A DNA stretch of 32,475 bases, from assembly GCA_903873295.1 (NCBI GenBank), contig CAIQNV010000154.1:1-32475 (forward strand). Reading direction: 5' to 3'. The position numbers and the translations under genes were made by a program. Shown in pieces: positions 16,050 to 24,159 of this stretch. This DNA comes from an uncultured Elusimicrobia bacterium. Its GTDB lineage: Bacteria; Elusimicrobiota; Elusimicrobia; Elusimicrobiales; UBA9959. The notes under the pieces are model-generated. The model did no database searches. It had not been told where the DNA came from and was given only the letters and a program-made list of their open reading frames with translations. Position 1 is the first letter of the stretch, and each line of letters starts with the position of its first letter.

Positions 16050-18182
16050 CTAGTAAAGTTCTATCATCCGGTTGCTTATGCGCAGACCGAAAATTTTGAT
16101 GCCATAGGGATTGTCGGTGAAATCCAGCCTGAAGGTGAACAGTTTAAGCAGATAGGGCGCCAGGGTCACCGGCCCGTAAGAGAAGGACAGCGGCTTGACC
16201 TCAACCACCCCCCCGTCCTTCATGGACAGCGCTAATTCGGCCTCCAGCCTGCGGCCGCGGGCGAGAGCCGAAATTCCCAGGCCGCTGTCGAGCGTCACTT
16301 TTAGCTCGGACAGGAAGGGGTAGCGTTCTGCCAGGAAGCGCTCCGCCGCATATTCGGTGATCTTCGCCACGCGCACTTTTACGCCGGCGACCCCGGCGGG
16401 CACGAAGGGGTCGAGCGAGATGCTGCCGGCGGACAGGCCGCTGATGTCCAGCGTTAAGCCGTAGATGTCCGCGCCCAGAACCACGGCCGCCGGTGCGAAA
16501 AGCTTCGCCGAGGCATAGATCCCTGTGGCCGGGTTGAAGCCGGAAAGCCTTAGCGAGGCTTCCTCGATGATGAGCGGGCCCAGCGTCAGATTCGTCACGT
16601 TATAAAGACCCTCTTCCAGGAACTTAGCGGAGGAGGGGAATTTAATGTACACCTCGGCCCTGGAAGTGTCGGCCAGCTCCAGATCGGCTTTTTTATCGAA
16701 GACGGCGGGGAACCAGGACTTCGCCCTCAGCGCGGCGAAGGCCCTTTCTCCTTTCGAAGGCTTTTCCCCGGCGCGCGGAATTTTATGGATCATGACGAAA
16801 ACGCAGCCGGGACAGGAGGGGTTGTCCACGAATTTAACCGGCACGGCGGTCTTTGAAAGGGCGAAGCGCAGGCCACCGGCGTTAAGGTTCGCGTCGCCGT
16901 AAACCCCGGCCAGGCCGCCGCCGGCTGGGGTGTTGGTCTCCAGCAGGGCCATCAGCTCGGCGGAGCGGTAATCGCCCACGGACGGAAGCGGCAGGCCGGC
17001 CAGCGGATACCCGCCGATACCGAGGGGCCGCAGCAGCCCGGACTGATTCACGGCGCCCAGGGCCAGGACGAAAACGAGCAGGTATTTGCGGGCCTGGTGA
17101 GGCGTCATCACGGGCACGGCCACGGCGAAAGGCAGCAGCGCCGGGTAGAGCAGTTGCGGGTGGCTGCCGCGCACCAGCCAGGCCAGCAGCAGGTAGGGCG
17201 TCCAGAACCAGGCCGCTACCACCTTTTTTTTCCCATAAGGCATGAAGACCGAAAAATACATCCAGAACAGCCCGGCGAAACCGATCATAAAGAGCGGCAG
17301 GCCCGCAGCGGCCGCGCCCAGCTTGAAATAATGCCAGAAGCCGTGATATTCCCCCCACAGCGGCACCAGGCCGACGGCCAAGGCGGCCAGGGCGAACAGA
17401 TACCAGGGCAGGTTCAGCAGCACCCCCGGAAAAAAACCCTTGAACAGCTCGTCGCGGGTGTAGGGGCTGGCGAAGCCGGAAATTATAAAGGGGACCAGCG
17501 GCAGGGCGTAAAGCCAGAAGAACCGGTGAGAGAAAAAACCGAGGCCCAGACAGACGGCGAAAGCGAAAGTCCATTTAGGATGCTCGAAATCGTCGGAGTG
17601 GATATAGCAGGCGTAAAGCGCGGCCGCCATGGCCATCAGCGCCATCTCGGGAGCGGGGCGGCGCGCCGTCTCAAGCACAAAGGGAAAAGCCAATGCGAAG
17701 GCGGCTCCGAGCCAGCCGGCGCGGTTGGGGCGGTTTTTGCGCACGGCCATGAAGATCGCCAGCGCCAGCAGCAGCAGGAAAAAAGAATTGACCAGGATAA
17801 GCGCCAGGTTGAGATCGGAGGTGAGGTAGTTCAGGACCGGCACGTAGGAAAAATAATAAAGCGGCGGGTTAAGAGTGAGGTCGGAGAACTCCGGCTTGAA
17901 CAGCGCCCAGAAGCCCTGGCTTTTAAGGTAGGCCGCGTAGCGCAGCACCCCGCCGAAGCTTTCCGCGTCGGCCTGATTGAAGAAATAACCGCGCCTGAAG
18001 GCCCACTGCGCCAGCAGCAGCGAATGGAACAGCCAGATGCCGCCCAGGACCAGCAGCCCCGAAGAAAGTTTCTCCCGCTGCGGGTTCAGCAGCTCCCGCT
18101 CGAACAGGAGGCTCTCCAAAGTCATCCTGTTGGCCAGGAATCTCTTACGCCAGGGGGATAATTCGCTATTGTCGTCGGACAT
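16050..18182 (-). CDS. GT-C-like membrane protein with C-terminal LmeA/DUF2993-like domain
   Basis: This 710-residue protein has about ten hydrophobic spans between roughly residues 40 and 390. The first large loop contains NQADAESF and NPPLYYF, resembling the acidic-motif loop of GT39/ArnT-type glycosyltransferases that use polyprenyl-phosphate sugars. From about 400 it is soluble. The last about 190 residues (GLYNVTNLTLGPLIIEEASL to the C-terminus) show the repeated beta pattern of DUF2993/LmeA-like lipid-binding domains, with repeated GL(T/G)xxISxL segments. The combination is unusual. It may glycosylate an envelope lipid or protein. No classical catalytic motif can be proven, so the enzymatic call is tentative. 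Confidence 0.55.
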   Translation of the reverse strand: MSDDNSELSPWRKRFLANRMTLESLLFERELLNPQREKLSSGLLVLGGIWLFHSLLLAQWAFRRGYFFNQADAESFGGVLRYAAYLKSQGFWALFKPEFSDLTLNPPLYYFSYVPVLNYLTSDLNLALILVNSFFLLLLALAIFMAVRKNRPNRAGWLGAAFALAFPFVLETARRPAPEMALMAMAAALYACYIHSDDFEHPKWTFAFAVCLGLGFFSHRFFWLYALPLVPFIISGFASPYTRDELFKGFFPGVLLNLPWYLFALAALAVGLVPLWGEYHGFWHYFKLGAAAAGLPLFMIGFAGLFWMYFSVFMPYGKKKVVAAWFWTPYLLLAWLVRGSHPQLLYPALLPFAVAVPVMTPHQARKYLLVFVLALGAVNQSGLLRPLGIGGYPLAGLPLPSVGDYRSAELMALLETNTPAGGGLAGVYGDANLNAGGLRFALSKTAVPVKFVDNPSCPGCVFVMIHKIPRAGEKPSKGERAFAALRAKSWFPAVFDKKADLELADTSRAEVYIKFPSSAKFLEEGLYNVTNLTLGPLIIEEASLRLSGFNPATGIYASAKLFAPAAVVLGADIYGLTLDISGLSAGSISLDPFVPAGVAGVKVRVAKITEYAAERFLAERYPFLSELKVTLDSGLGISALARGRRLEAELALSMKDGGVVEVKPLSFSYGPVTLAPYLLKLFTFRLDFTDNPYGIKIFGLRISNRMIELY

Positions 18183-18257
18183 TTACAGTGGCTCCGTCTC
18201 CGGAAAAATATTCTGCTCCGCGGTTAATATCAGCGCATGTCTTTAGCTTGCCGCCTG

Positions 18258-19208
18258 CTATTTCCCCCTTTTTTTCCTCAGGGGGGCGGCGGGCCTCTCC
18301 AGGGCGGCCAGCCTGGACCGGTAGACCGAGGCGAACTTCGGCGAGAGTTCGGCGGCCAGCCGGTACTGTGCGGCGGCGTTCTCCTTGTCCTTCAGGACGG
18401 CGTAAATATCGCCCATTAAACCGCGGACCTGGTAGGACGCCGGCTTAAGGGCCGCGGCTTTGGAGGCCGCCTCGAGCGCCCCCTCGGGGTAGCCGGCCTT
18501 GTAAAAGGCCAGGCTCAGCCAGTACGGGTAAACGGGGTCTTCGGGCTTAAGCTCGGCGGCCTTAGCGAATTCCTGCGCGCCGCCGGCATAATCGGCGATG
18601 TAATACAGCGCCTTGCCGCGCTCGAAGCGGGCCAGCGCGGCGGCGGGGTTGAGGGCCAGCAGCGCGTCCAGATCGGCGATGGCCGCGGGCAGGTTGCGGG
18701 CGTTGCGCGAGCAGAGGGCGCGGTGATAATAAGCCATCTCGAATTTATTGTTAAGCTCCAGCGCCCGCGAGAGGTCACCGGTGGCGGCGGCGCAGTCGCC
18801 CAGTTTGTAATACGAAAGGCCCCGGTTGAGCAGCGCGTAGGAATAGTCGTGTTTGGCCGCCAGCGCTTCCGTGAACAGCTTTTCCGCCTCGCGGTAGTTC
18901 CCGCCGTCCATCAGCAGGGCGCCCAGGTTGTTATAGGCGGGCAGGTAGGCGGAGTCGAGGTTGATGGCTTTGCGGTAGTCCAGGCCGGCCTTCTGCCGGT
19001 CGCCCTGCCGCTCGAAGAGCAGGCCGCGCGAGGTGAGGGCCTCGGGGAAATTCTTTTTGAGCAGGAGCGCCCTGTTGTAGTTCTCCAGAGCCTCCGAGTC
19101 CTTGCCGGCGGAGAACAGGTAGTTGCCGCGGGAGAAATAGAACTCGGGCGACCTGTTGCAGCCCGCCGCCCCCGAAGCTATCAGCATGAACAAAATTATT
19201 TTTTTCAT
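18258..19208 (-). CDS. TPR-repeat lipoprotein
   Basis: This 316-residue protein starts at the ATG (19206-19208) that overlaps the lspA stop by 4 bases. A longer in-frame extension upstream is antisense-like filler inside lspA and is rejected. The signal has lipobox AAGC (Cys17). From about residue 25 it is a continuous array of about seven to eight TPR units with the usual W/L-G-Y-A-F-A-P spacing, such as YNRALLLKKNFPEALTSRG and YRKAINLDSAYLPAYNNLG. It should be an envelope-anchored protein-protein scaffold. Being immediately behind lspA, it may be processed by that enzyme. The partner is unknown. Confidence 0.88.
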   Translation of the reverse strand: MKKIILFMLIASGAAGCNRSPEFYFSRGNYLFSAGKDSEALENYNRALLLKKNFPEALTSRGLLFERQGDRQKAGLDYRKAINLDSAYLPAYNNLGALLMDGGNYREAEKLFTEALAAKHDYSYALLNRGLSYYKLGDCAAATGDLSRALELNNKFEMAYYHRALCSRNARNLPAAIADLDALLALNPAAALARFERGKALYYIADYAGGAQEFAKAAELKPEDPVYPYWLSLAFYKAGYPEGALEAASKAAALKPASYQVRGLMGDIYAVLKDKENAAAQYRLAAELSPKFASVYRSRLAALERPAAPLRKKRGK

Positions 19209-19675
19209 AATTTCCCCGGTCCCCGCTCCCCGGCTTTTCCCTTCCCGTCTTTCATGCCCAGCGCCATCAGCGCCGCCCCGACGGTGATCGCGCTGTCGGC
19301 CACATTGAAGACGGCCGGAAAGAACGAGAAATCGAAATAATCCACCACGAAGCCGTAGGCGATGCGGTCGTAGAGATTGCCGAGCGCCCCGCCCAGCACC
19401 AGCGCCAGCCCCGCCGCAGCGGCCGGGCCGTGCGCCTGTATACGCCGCCGCAGGTAGAGCAGCACGGCCACCAGCCCGGAGCTGAAGACCAGAAAGAACA
19501 GGTTGCTGTCCCTGAACATCCCGAAGGCCACCCCGGTATTTTCCGCGTAGGTGAGGCGGAAGAAAGGCAGGACCTTCACGGTCGTGAGATAGAGCGCCTT
19601 GAGCGCCCAGACCTTTGACGCCCGGTCGAGCAGGAAGACCGAAAGAACTATGGCGGGAACGGCTGAGTTCTTCAT
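19205..19675 (-). CDS. lspA: Lipoprotein signal peptidase II
   Basis: This 156-residue membrane aspartyl peptidase cleaves signal peptides of diacylated prolipoproteins. The conserved blocks are all present: NTGVAFGMF, GGALGNLYDRIAYGFVVDYF (catalytic Asp112) and FNVADSAI (catalytic Asp127), with four transmembrane spans. The loop between the two catalytic Asp is shorter than in Pseudomonas. The ATG overlaps the ileS stop by 4 bases (ATGA), the common ileS-lspA arrangement, and its own stop overlaps the next gene's start. Its presence agrees with the many lipobox proteins in the window. Confidence 0.96.
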   Translation of the reverse strand: MKNSAVPAIVLSVFLLDRASKVWALKALYLTTVKVLPFFRLTYAENTGVAFGMFRDSNLFFLVFSSGLVAVLLYLRRRIQAHGPAAAAGLALVLGGALGNLYDRIAYGFVVDYFDFSFFPAVFNVADSAITVGAALMALGMKDGKGKAGERGPGKL

Positions 19676-22494
19676 CCCTTGGGCGCATCCTCCATAGCTT
19701 TGGCGCAGCGGCCGCAGACGCCGGCGCGGGCCGGGCTGGAGCCTATGTCGCGGCGCCACTGCCAGCAGCGCGGACATTTCGCGCCTTCGGCCTTGCTCAC
19801 TTTCACTTCCAGCTCTGCCGCGCCGGAGTCGAATTCCACGGCGGCCTCCGAGACTATGGCCACCTGCGGCCAGAGCGGCAGGGCGGATTCGAGGAAAGCT
19901 TTCATCTCCGGCTTGGAGGTGCGCAGGACTATGCGGGCCTCCAGCGAGGAGCCTACGGCGCCGGTCTTGCGCACTTCTTCGATGGCTTTCGTTATGGCTT
20001 CGCGCGCCGCCATGATCTTCTCCCAGCGCTCCAGCAGGGCCTGGTCCGCCCAGGCGGCCGGGAATTTGGGATAGTCGGACAGGAAAACGCTCTCTTCCAG
20101 CGACGGGTCTATCTCGGCCCTGGCCGTGAGCCAAGCTTCCTCGGCGGTGAAGGACAGCACCGGTGCCGTCATTTTCAGCACGGCGGTCAGGATCTCGTAA
20201 AGCACCGTCTGCGCCGAGCGGCGCTCGGGCGCGTCGGGGCTGAAGGTGTAGAGGCGGTCTTTCAGCGAGTCGAGATAGAAGGCCGAAAGGTCCAGGATGC
20301 AGAAGTCCGCCACGGCGCGGATGGCCTGGCGGAACTGGAAGTTCTCGTAATGCTTCTCCACGGCGGCCGCGGTAACGGCCAGGCGCGCGCGGATATAGCG
20401 GTCCGTCTCCACCAGCTTTTCGTCGGGGACGCGGTGCAGGGCCGGCTTGAAGTCGGCGAGGTTGCCCAGCAGGTAGCGCAGAGTGTTGCGGATCTTGCGG
20501 TAAGTATCTATGGGGCCGGCGAGGATCTTTTCGGAGATCTTCACGTCCTCGGAGTAGTCGCACAGGGCCACCCAGAGGCGCAGGATCTCGGCGCCGTACT
20601 TGCCGACTATCTCCTGCGGGGCGATGGCGTTGCCCGCCGACTTGTGCATGGCGTGGCCTTTATCGTCGAGGATCATGCCGTGGGTCAGCACGGCGCGGTA
20701 AGGCGGCTCGCCGCGCAGGGCCACGGAAGGGATAAGCGAGGTCTGGAACCAGCCGCGGTGCTGGTCGGAGCCCTCCAGGTACATGTCCGTCGGGAGGAAG
20801 TCGCCGGGGCCGAGCATGCCGTTCTTGACGACCGCGTACCAGGAGACGCCGGAGTCCAGCCAGACGTCCATGATGTCTTTTTCCTTGGAGAAATCAGCGC
20901 CGCCGCAGGAACATTTCGAACCCGGGGTCAGCAGCTTCTCCACCGGTTCGGAGAACCAGAAGTCGCTGCCCTCGGCTGTCACGCGCTCTTCCATCCGCAT
21001 GAGGAAGGCTTTGTCCTCCTGCACCTTGCCGCAGTCTTTGCAGTAGACGGCTATTATCGGGGTGCCCCAGTAGCGCTGGCGCGACAGGCACCAGTCGGGG
21101 CGGGTCTTGAGCATGCCCGCCATGCGGTCGCGGCCCGCTTCGGGCAGCCAGCGCACGCCGTCGGCGGCCTTGAGGAGTTTTTCGCGCAGGCCGTCCAGGT
21201 CCACCTTGAGGAACCATTGCTCGGTGGCGCGGAAGATGATGGGCTGGTGGCAGCGCCAGCAGTGCGGGTAGCTGTGCTCTATCTTCTTGTGGGCGAGCAG
21301 CAGGCCGTCGGCCCGGAGCGTCTCCACCACTTTGTCATTGGCCTCGAAAACCTTCATCCCCTCGAAGACGCCGGCGTCGGCGTTGAATTTCCCGTCGGCG
21401 TTGACGGGGCAGAAAATATCCAGGCCCCATTTCTTCCCGGCGTGGAAGTCTTCCTCGCCGTGGCCGGGGGCGATGTGCACGATGCCGGTGCCGGTGGACA
21501 TATCCACGAAATCGGTGGAGATGACCTGGCGCGGGAAGCGGCGGGCCTCCGGCAGATGCGGCGCCAGGCAGTGGCTGTATTTAAGCCCGACCAGCTTTTC
21601 GCCCGGAATAAGCGCGCCCTTCACCGCCTCCAGCCCGGTCGCGGCCAGGAAGGCGTCGGCGAGCTTGTCGGCGACGAGCAGGTACTGTCCGCCGGTCTCG
21701 AGCACGCGGTAATCCTCGGCCTTCGCCACGGCGGCGGCCATGTTGGACGGCAGCGTCCAGGGGGTGGTGGTCCAGATAACTATGGAGGCGCGGTTCTTCG
21801 CCACGGCCGCGAGGCCGTCGGGCAGCGTCTCGAGCGGGAAGCGCACGTAGACGGACGGGGAGGTCTTGTCCTTGTACTCGACCTCGGCGTCGGCCAGGGC
21901 GGTTTCGCAGGAGACGCACCAGTAGATGGTCTTTTTGTCGCGGTGGATGTGGCCTTTCTCGAGGAGTTCCCGGAAGGCCTTGATGACGGTGCCTTCGTAC
22001 TCCTTGGACATGGTGATATAAGGGTGGTCCCAGTCGCCCAGGAGGCCGAGGCGCTTGAACTCTTCGCGCTGGATGTCTATGAAGCGGGCGGCGAAATCGC
22101 GCGCGCTCTGGCGAAAGGCCGGGATGTCGGCGATGTGGCGCTTGCCCATCTTCATTTCTTTCAGCAGCGCCTGCTCTATGGGAAGGCCGTGACAGTCCCA
22201 GCCCGGCACATAGGGGGTGTAGCGGCCGAGCAGGGCGTGGGATTTAACGACCATGTCCTTCAGGATCTTGTTAAGCGCGTGGCCGATATGGATGTGGCCG
22301 TTGGCGTAGGGCGGGCCGTCGTGCAGGATGAAGGGCCTGGCGCCGCGGCGCTTTTCCAGCATCCTGCCGTAAAGGTCCATTTTGGCCCAGGCCTCAAGAA
22401 TACCGGGCTCTTTCTTGGTAAGGTCCCCCCTCATGGAAAATGAGGTATTGGGCAAAAAAACAGTTTTTGAATAGTCCGTATCTTGGGTAGTCAT
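19672..22494 (-). CDS. ileS: Isoleucyl-tRNA synthetase
   Basis: This 940-residue class I synthetase has HIGH as HIHIGH (residues 67-72), the CP1 editing domain (TTTPWTLPSN), and a C-terminal zinc finger of bacterial type (CPRCWQWRRD then CGRCAKAM). The KMSKS position reads AMHKSAGN, so the first Lys and first Ser are replaced. The start is the ATG at 22494, supported by AAAGGA 10 bases upstream; an earlier in-frame ATG at 22518 lies too near the promoter. A TATAAT (22523-22528) sits upstream, beside the first REP-like repeat. It is the head of the run ileS-lspA-TPR. Confidence 0.97.
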   Translation of the reverse strand: MTTQDTDYSKTVFLPNTSFSMRGDLTKKEPGILEAWAKMDLYGRMLEKRRGARPFILHDGPPYANGHIHIGHALNKILKDMVVKSHALLGRYTPYVPGWDCHGLPIEQALLKEMKMGKRHIADIPAFRQSARDFAARFIDIQREEFKRLGLLGDWDHPYITMSKEYEGTVIKAFRELLEKGHIHRDKKTIYWCVSCETALADAEVEYKDKTSPSVYVRFPLETLPDGLAAVAKNRASIVIWTTTPWTLPSNMAAAVAKAEDYRVLETGGQYLLVADKLADAFLAATGLEAVKGALIPGEKLVGLKYSHCLAPHLPEARRFPRQVISTDFVDMSTGTGIVHIAPGHGEEDFHAGKKWGLDIFCPVNADGKFNADAGVFEGMKVFEANDKVVETLRADGLLLAHKKIEHSYPHCWRCHQPIIFRATEQWFLKVDLDGLREKLLKAADGVRWLPEAGRDRMAGMLKTRPDWCLSRQRYWGTPIIAVYCKDCGKVQEDKAFLMRMEERVTAEGSDFWFSEPVEKLLTPGSKCSCGGADFSKEKDIMDVWLDSGVSWYAVVKNGMLGPGDFLPTDMYLEGSDQHRGWFQTSLIPSVALRGEPPYRAVLTHGMILDDKGHAMHKSAGNAIAPQEIVGKYGAEILRLWVALCDYSEDVKISEKILAGPIDTYRKIRNTLRYLLGNLADFKPALHRVPDEKLVETDRYIRARLAVTAAAVEKHYENFQFRQAIRAVADFCILDLSAFYLDSLKDRLYTFSPDAPERRSAQTVLYEILTAVLKMTAPVLSFTAEEAWLTARAEIDPSLEESVFLSDYPKFPAAWADQALLERWEKIMAAREAITKAIEEVRKTGAVGSSLEARIVLRTSKPEMKAFLESALPLWPQVAIVSEAAVEFDSGAAELEVKVSKAEGAKCPRCWQWRRDIGSSPARAGVCGRCAKAMEDAPKG

Positions 22495-22522
22495 TTGAAA
22501 GAGTCCTTTATAATACATATTA

Positions 22523-22528
22523 ATTATA
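22523..22528 (-). promoter_or_regulatory. -10 box of the ileS operon
   Basis: A perfect TATAAT on the minus strand. The start would lie about 7 bases downstream, leaving a leader of roughly 20 bases that includes the AAAGGA site. The -35 is poor (TTGCAA at 19 bases). Confidence 0.65.
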
Positions 22529-22551
22529 CAAAAAAGCGCTCCCGCCTTTGC

Positions 22552-22573
22552 AAAAAGGTGCCAGCCTCCTTTT
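22552..22573 (+). repeat. REP-like repeat L1
   Basis: Core GGTGCCAGCCTCC flanked by A5 and T4. It is the exact reverse complement of repeat R1. The arms AAAAGG/CCTTTT form a short hairpin. Confidence 0.85.
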
Positions 22574-22608
22574 GGCCCATTTTAGCCTCTTTTTAGTCTA
22601 AAAACATC

Positions 22609-22631
22609 AAAAAGGTGCCTGCCTCCTTTTT
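22609..22631 (+). repeat. REP-like repeat L2
   Basis: Core GGTGCCTGCCTCC flanked by A5 and T5. It is identical, in direct orientation, to repeat R2. It runs straight into an extended -10 (TGGTACAAT) for the transposase. Confidence 0.85.
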
Positions 22632-22632
22632 G

Positions 22633-22647
22633 TGGTACAATTGTGGG
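22633..22647 (+). promoter_or_regulatory. Extended -10 promoter of the RAYT gene
   Basis: TGGTACAAT ends 6 bases before the ATG at 22648 and no Shine-Dalgarno is present, again consistent with a leaderless mRNA. It begins immediately after repeat L2. Confidence 0.5.
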
Positions 22648-23286
22648 ATGCCCAGAGGACATAGAATTTTTTTTGAAAACGCACATTACCACATCACGGA
22701 CAGGGGAAATGACAAGAAGGATATCTTCTTGAACGATGAAGACAGGATACACTACCTTTCTCTGCTGGAAAAGGTTAAACGCGACTCCGGCCTTCTTTTA
22801 CCCGCTTTCGCGATGATGACCAACCATATACATCTTTACCTTGTAACGCCCAGGGCGAACCTTGCGGAGGCGATGTTCGCTCTAAACAATGCTTATTCAC
22901 ATTATTTCAACCAGACGCACGGCACTACGGGGCATCTTTTTGAAGGGCGTTACAAGTATAAATTGATACAGACCGACAAATACTCCCTGGCGCTGACACG
23001 CTATATACACATCAACCCTGTTAAGGCCGGCCTCGCCGCTAAGGCTGAGGATTACCCCTGGTCGAGCGCTGCCCAGTATCTGGGCAAGTATGAGGGGTGT
23101 GCCGATAAAAACATAGTCTTGGAGCCGCTGTCGGACGATCCGCCAACCGCCCTCGCTAAATATCAGGAATATATGGCCGAACCGATACCCGGGAAATTAT
23201 GGCGCCCTTTCGACAAAAACCGCAATGCGGTATTGGGTGACCGCGAGTTCCGCGCCGCCCATTCCCCCCACGATAACGACGATTAA
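22648..23286 (+). CDS. REP-associated tyrosine transposase (RAYT, Y1/HUH)
   Basis: This 212-residue IS200-like Y1 transposase has the HUH metal motif as HIH in MMTNHIHLYL (His60, His62), the RAYT block GTTGHLFEGRYKYKLIQTD, and the YIHINPVKAGL block with PWSSAAQYLG. The nucleophilic tyrosine is probably Tyr112 or a near neighbour. RAYTs bind and cleave REP hairpins as single strands and are usually domesticated, vertically kept, single-copy genes. The ATG at 22648 fits the family N-terminus (RGHRIFFENAHYHITDRGN); an in-frame start at 22615 would read through repeat L2 and is rejected. The gene looks intact. Its stop abuts repeat R1. Confidence 0.9.
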   Translation: MPRGHRIFFENAHYHITDRGNDKKDIFLNDEDRIHYLSLLEKVKRDSGLLLPAFAMMTNHIHLYLVTPRANLAEAMFALNNAYSHYFNQTHGTTGHLFEGRYKYKLIQTDKYSLALTRYIHINPVKAGLAAKAEDYPWSSAAQYLGKYEGCADKNIVLEPLSDDPPTALAKYQEYMAEPIPGKLWRPFDKNRNAVLGDREFRAAHSPHDNDD

Positions 23287-23306
23287 AAGGAGGCTGGCAC
23301 CTTTTT
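23285..23306 (-). repeat. REP-like repeat R1
   Basis: Core GGAGGCTGGCACC, the exact reverse complement of L1, but followed by GATGTTTT, which is the complement of the bases flanking L2. It overlaps the transposase stop codon. Confidence 0.85.
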
Positions 23307-23340
23307 GATGTTTTAAGGCCAAAAAATGGCAGGAAATGGC

Positions 23341-23363
23341 AAAAAGGTGCCTGCCTCCTTTTT
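23341..23363 (+). repeat. REP-like repeat R2
   Basis: Exact direct copy of L2 (core GGTGCCTGCCTCC with A5 and T5), 46 bases before the start of the next gene. Its T-run could terminate transposase transcription. Confidence 0.85.
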
Positions 23364-23373
23364 TAATTTTATA

Positions 23374-23379
23374 TACTTT
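23374..23379 (+). promoter_or_regulatory. Possible -10 box for the DUF948/CNBD/AI-2E operon
   Basis: A TATACT lies about 30 bases before the first ATG of the operon, just after repeat R2; no good -35 is seen, since that position falls within the repeat. The ribosome-binding site GGAGG follows at 23396-23400. Confidence 0.35.
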
Positions 23380-23408
23380 GTAGAAATACGGGCGCGGAGG
23401 TTTATTTT

Positions 23409-23660
23409 ATGGAAACAATACTCACTGTTTGCGCGATCATCGTTACGCTGGCTTTTGTGGCGCTGGTGGTGCAGGCCGTTCTTACGCTGCAGCAGGTGCG
23501 GCATACTGCCAAAGCCGTTGAATACCTGGCGCTGAACGCCGACGGAAAACTGACCGCCCTCGACCCGCTCATCGGCGCGGTTAAGTCGGTCTCCGGCGCG
23601 GTCAGCAGCGGCTGGTTCAAAATAGCCCAGACCGTCTACGGCCTCTTCTCAAGGAAATAA
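23409..23660 (+). CDS. Small DUF948-like single-span membrane protein
   Basis: This 83-residue protein has one N-terminal transmembrane helix (about 3-26, TILTVCAIIVTLAFVALVVQAV) followed by an amphipathic, cytoplasmic or coiled segment (LQQVRHTAKAVEYLALNADG). This resembles DUF948 proteins, whose function is not established. It has a GGAGG ribosome-binding site 8 bases upstream. Its stop overlaps the next start (TAATG), so translation is coupled to the cyclic-nucleotide-binding protein. It may be a membrane partner of the downstream proteins. Confidence 0.75.
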   Translation: METILTVCAIIVTLAFVALVVQAVLTLQQVRHTAKAVEYLALNADGKLTALDPLIGAVKSVSGAVSSGWFKIAQTVYGLFSRK

Positions 23661-24151
23661 TGAGACTGCTCAACCTCATCAACCGCATTTACGACGAGGA
23701 CATCCTCGCCAAGCTCGGCTTCCTCAAAAGCATAAAGCTTTTTGACGGGATAAGGAAGCGCCAGCTGATACACGTGCTGGAAAGCCTGCAGGAGCGCACC
23801 TACCTGAAGGGCGAGACCCTTTTCGCCCAGGGCGACATAGGCCGCGCTCTTTTCATCGTATTCTCGGGCAAGATAGCGCTTTCCCGCACGGACCCGGCCA
23901 CGCAGAAGGGCGAGATGATAGCCCAGGTGCACCCCGGCGAGTTCTTCGGCGAGATGGCGCTGCTGGAGGAAATGCCGCGCACTGCCACCGCCCACGCCAC
24001 CGAGGACACCAAGGTTTTCATGCTGTTCAAGATAAAGCTGGAGTCGCTGCTTTTCGCGCGCCCGATCATAGGCGTGGTCATAGCCACGCAGCTGGCCAAG
24101 ATCCTGTCCGCCCGCCTGCGGGCGGTCATAGAGAAGCCGGCGGAGGAATAA
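23660..24151 (+). CDS. Solitary cyclic-nucleotide-binding domain protein
   Basis: This 163-residue protein consists of a cNMP-binding (CAP_ED) domain, about residues 24-140, with leading and trailing helices. The phosphate-binding cassette reads GEFFGEMALLEEMPRTATAHA, with the conserved Glu and Arg that contact the cyclic nucleotide, so ligand binding is likely retained. There is no DNA-binding HTH, kinase or channel domain, so it is not a CRP-type regulator. It sits between a small membrane protein and an AI-2E-family transporter with 8 bases to the latter, which suggests it controls membrane-protein activity. An AAGGA site lies within the preceding gene. Confidence 0.88.
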   Translation: MRLLNLINRIYDEDILAKLGFLKSIKLFDGIRKRQLIHVLESLQERTYLKGETLFAQGDIGRALFIVFSGKIALSRTDPATQKGEMIAQVHPGEFFGEMALLEEMPRTATAHATEDTKVFMLFKIKLESLLFARPIIGVVIATQLAKILSARLRAVIEKPAEE

Positions 24152-24159
24152 GGAACGGC

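Larger units (their letters stand above)
22552..23363 (+). mobile_element. RAYT transposase unit with REP-like ends
   Basis: The unit comprises a REP-associated tyrosine transposase gene flanked on each side by a pair of hairpin-forming repeats (22552-22573, 22609-22631, 23285-23306, 23341-23363). This is the layout of a single-copy RAYT gene with its REP doublets rather than of an ordinary IS with terminal inverted repeats. It sits between ileS and the plus-strand DUF948 operon and disrupts no gene. No target-site duplication is evident. Confidence 0.8.

Noticed and set aside
19209-20563. Upstream in-frame extensions of lspA and the TPR gene
   Set aside because: Arg/Pro/Gly-rich filler inside ileS or lspA; the proper starts overlap the previous stops by ATGA and begin signal or membrane sequences.
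19615-22443. Very long plus-strand open frame opposite ileS
   Set aside because: It mirrors ileS with no family motif, signal or ribosome-binding site; GC-rich genes often keep such antisense frames open.
22552-23363. CRISPR array from the four repeats
   Set aside because: Four copies in mixed orientation around a transposase, without regular spacers or Cas genes.
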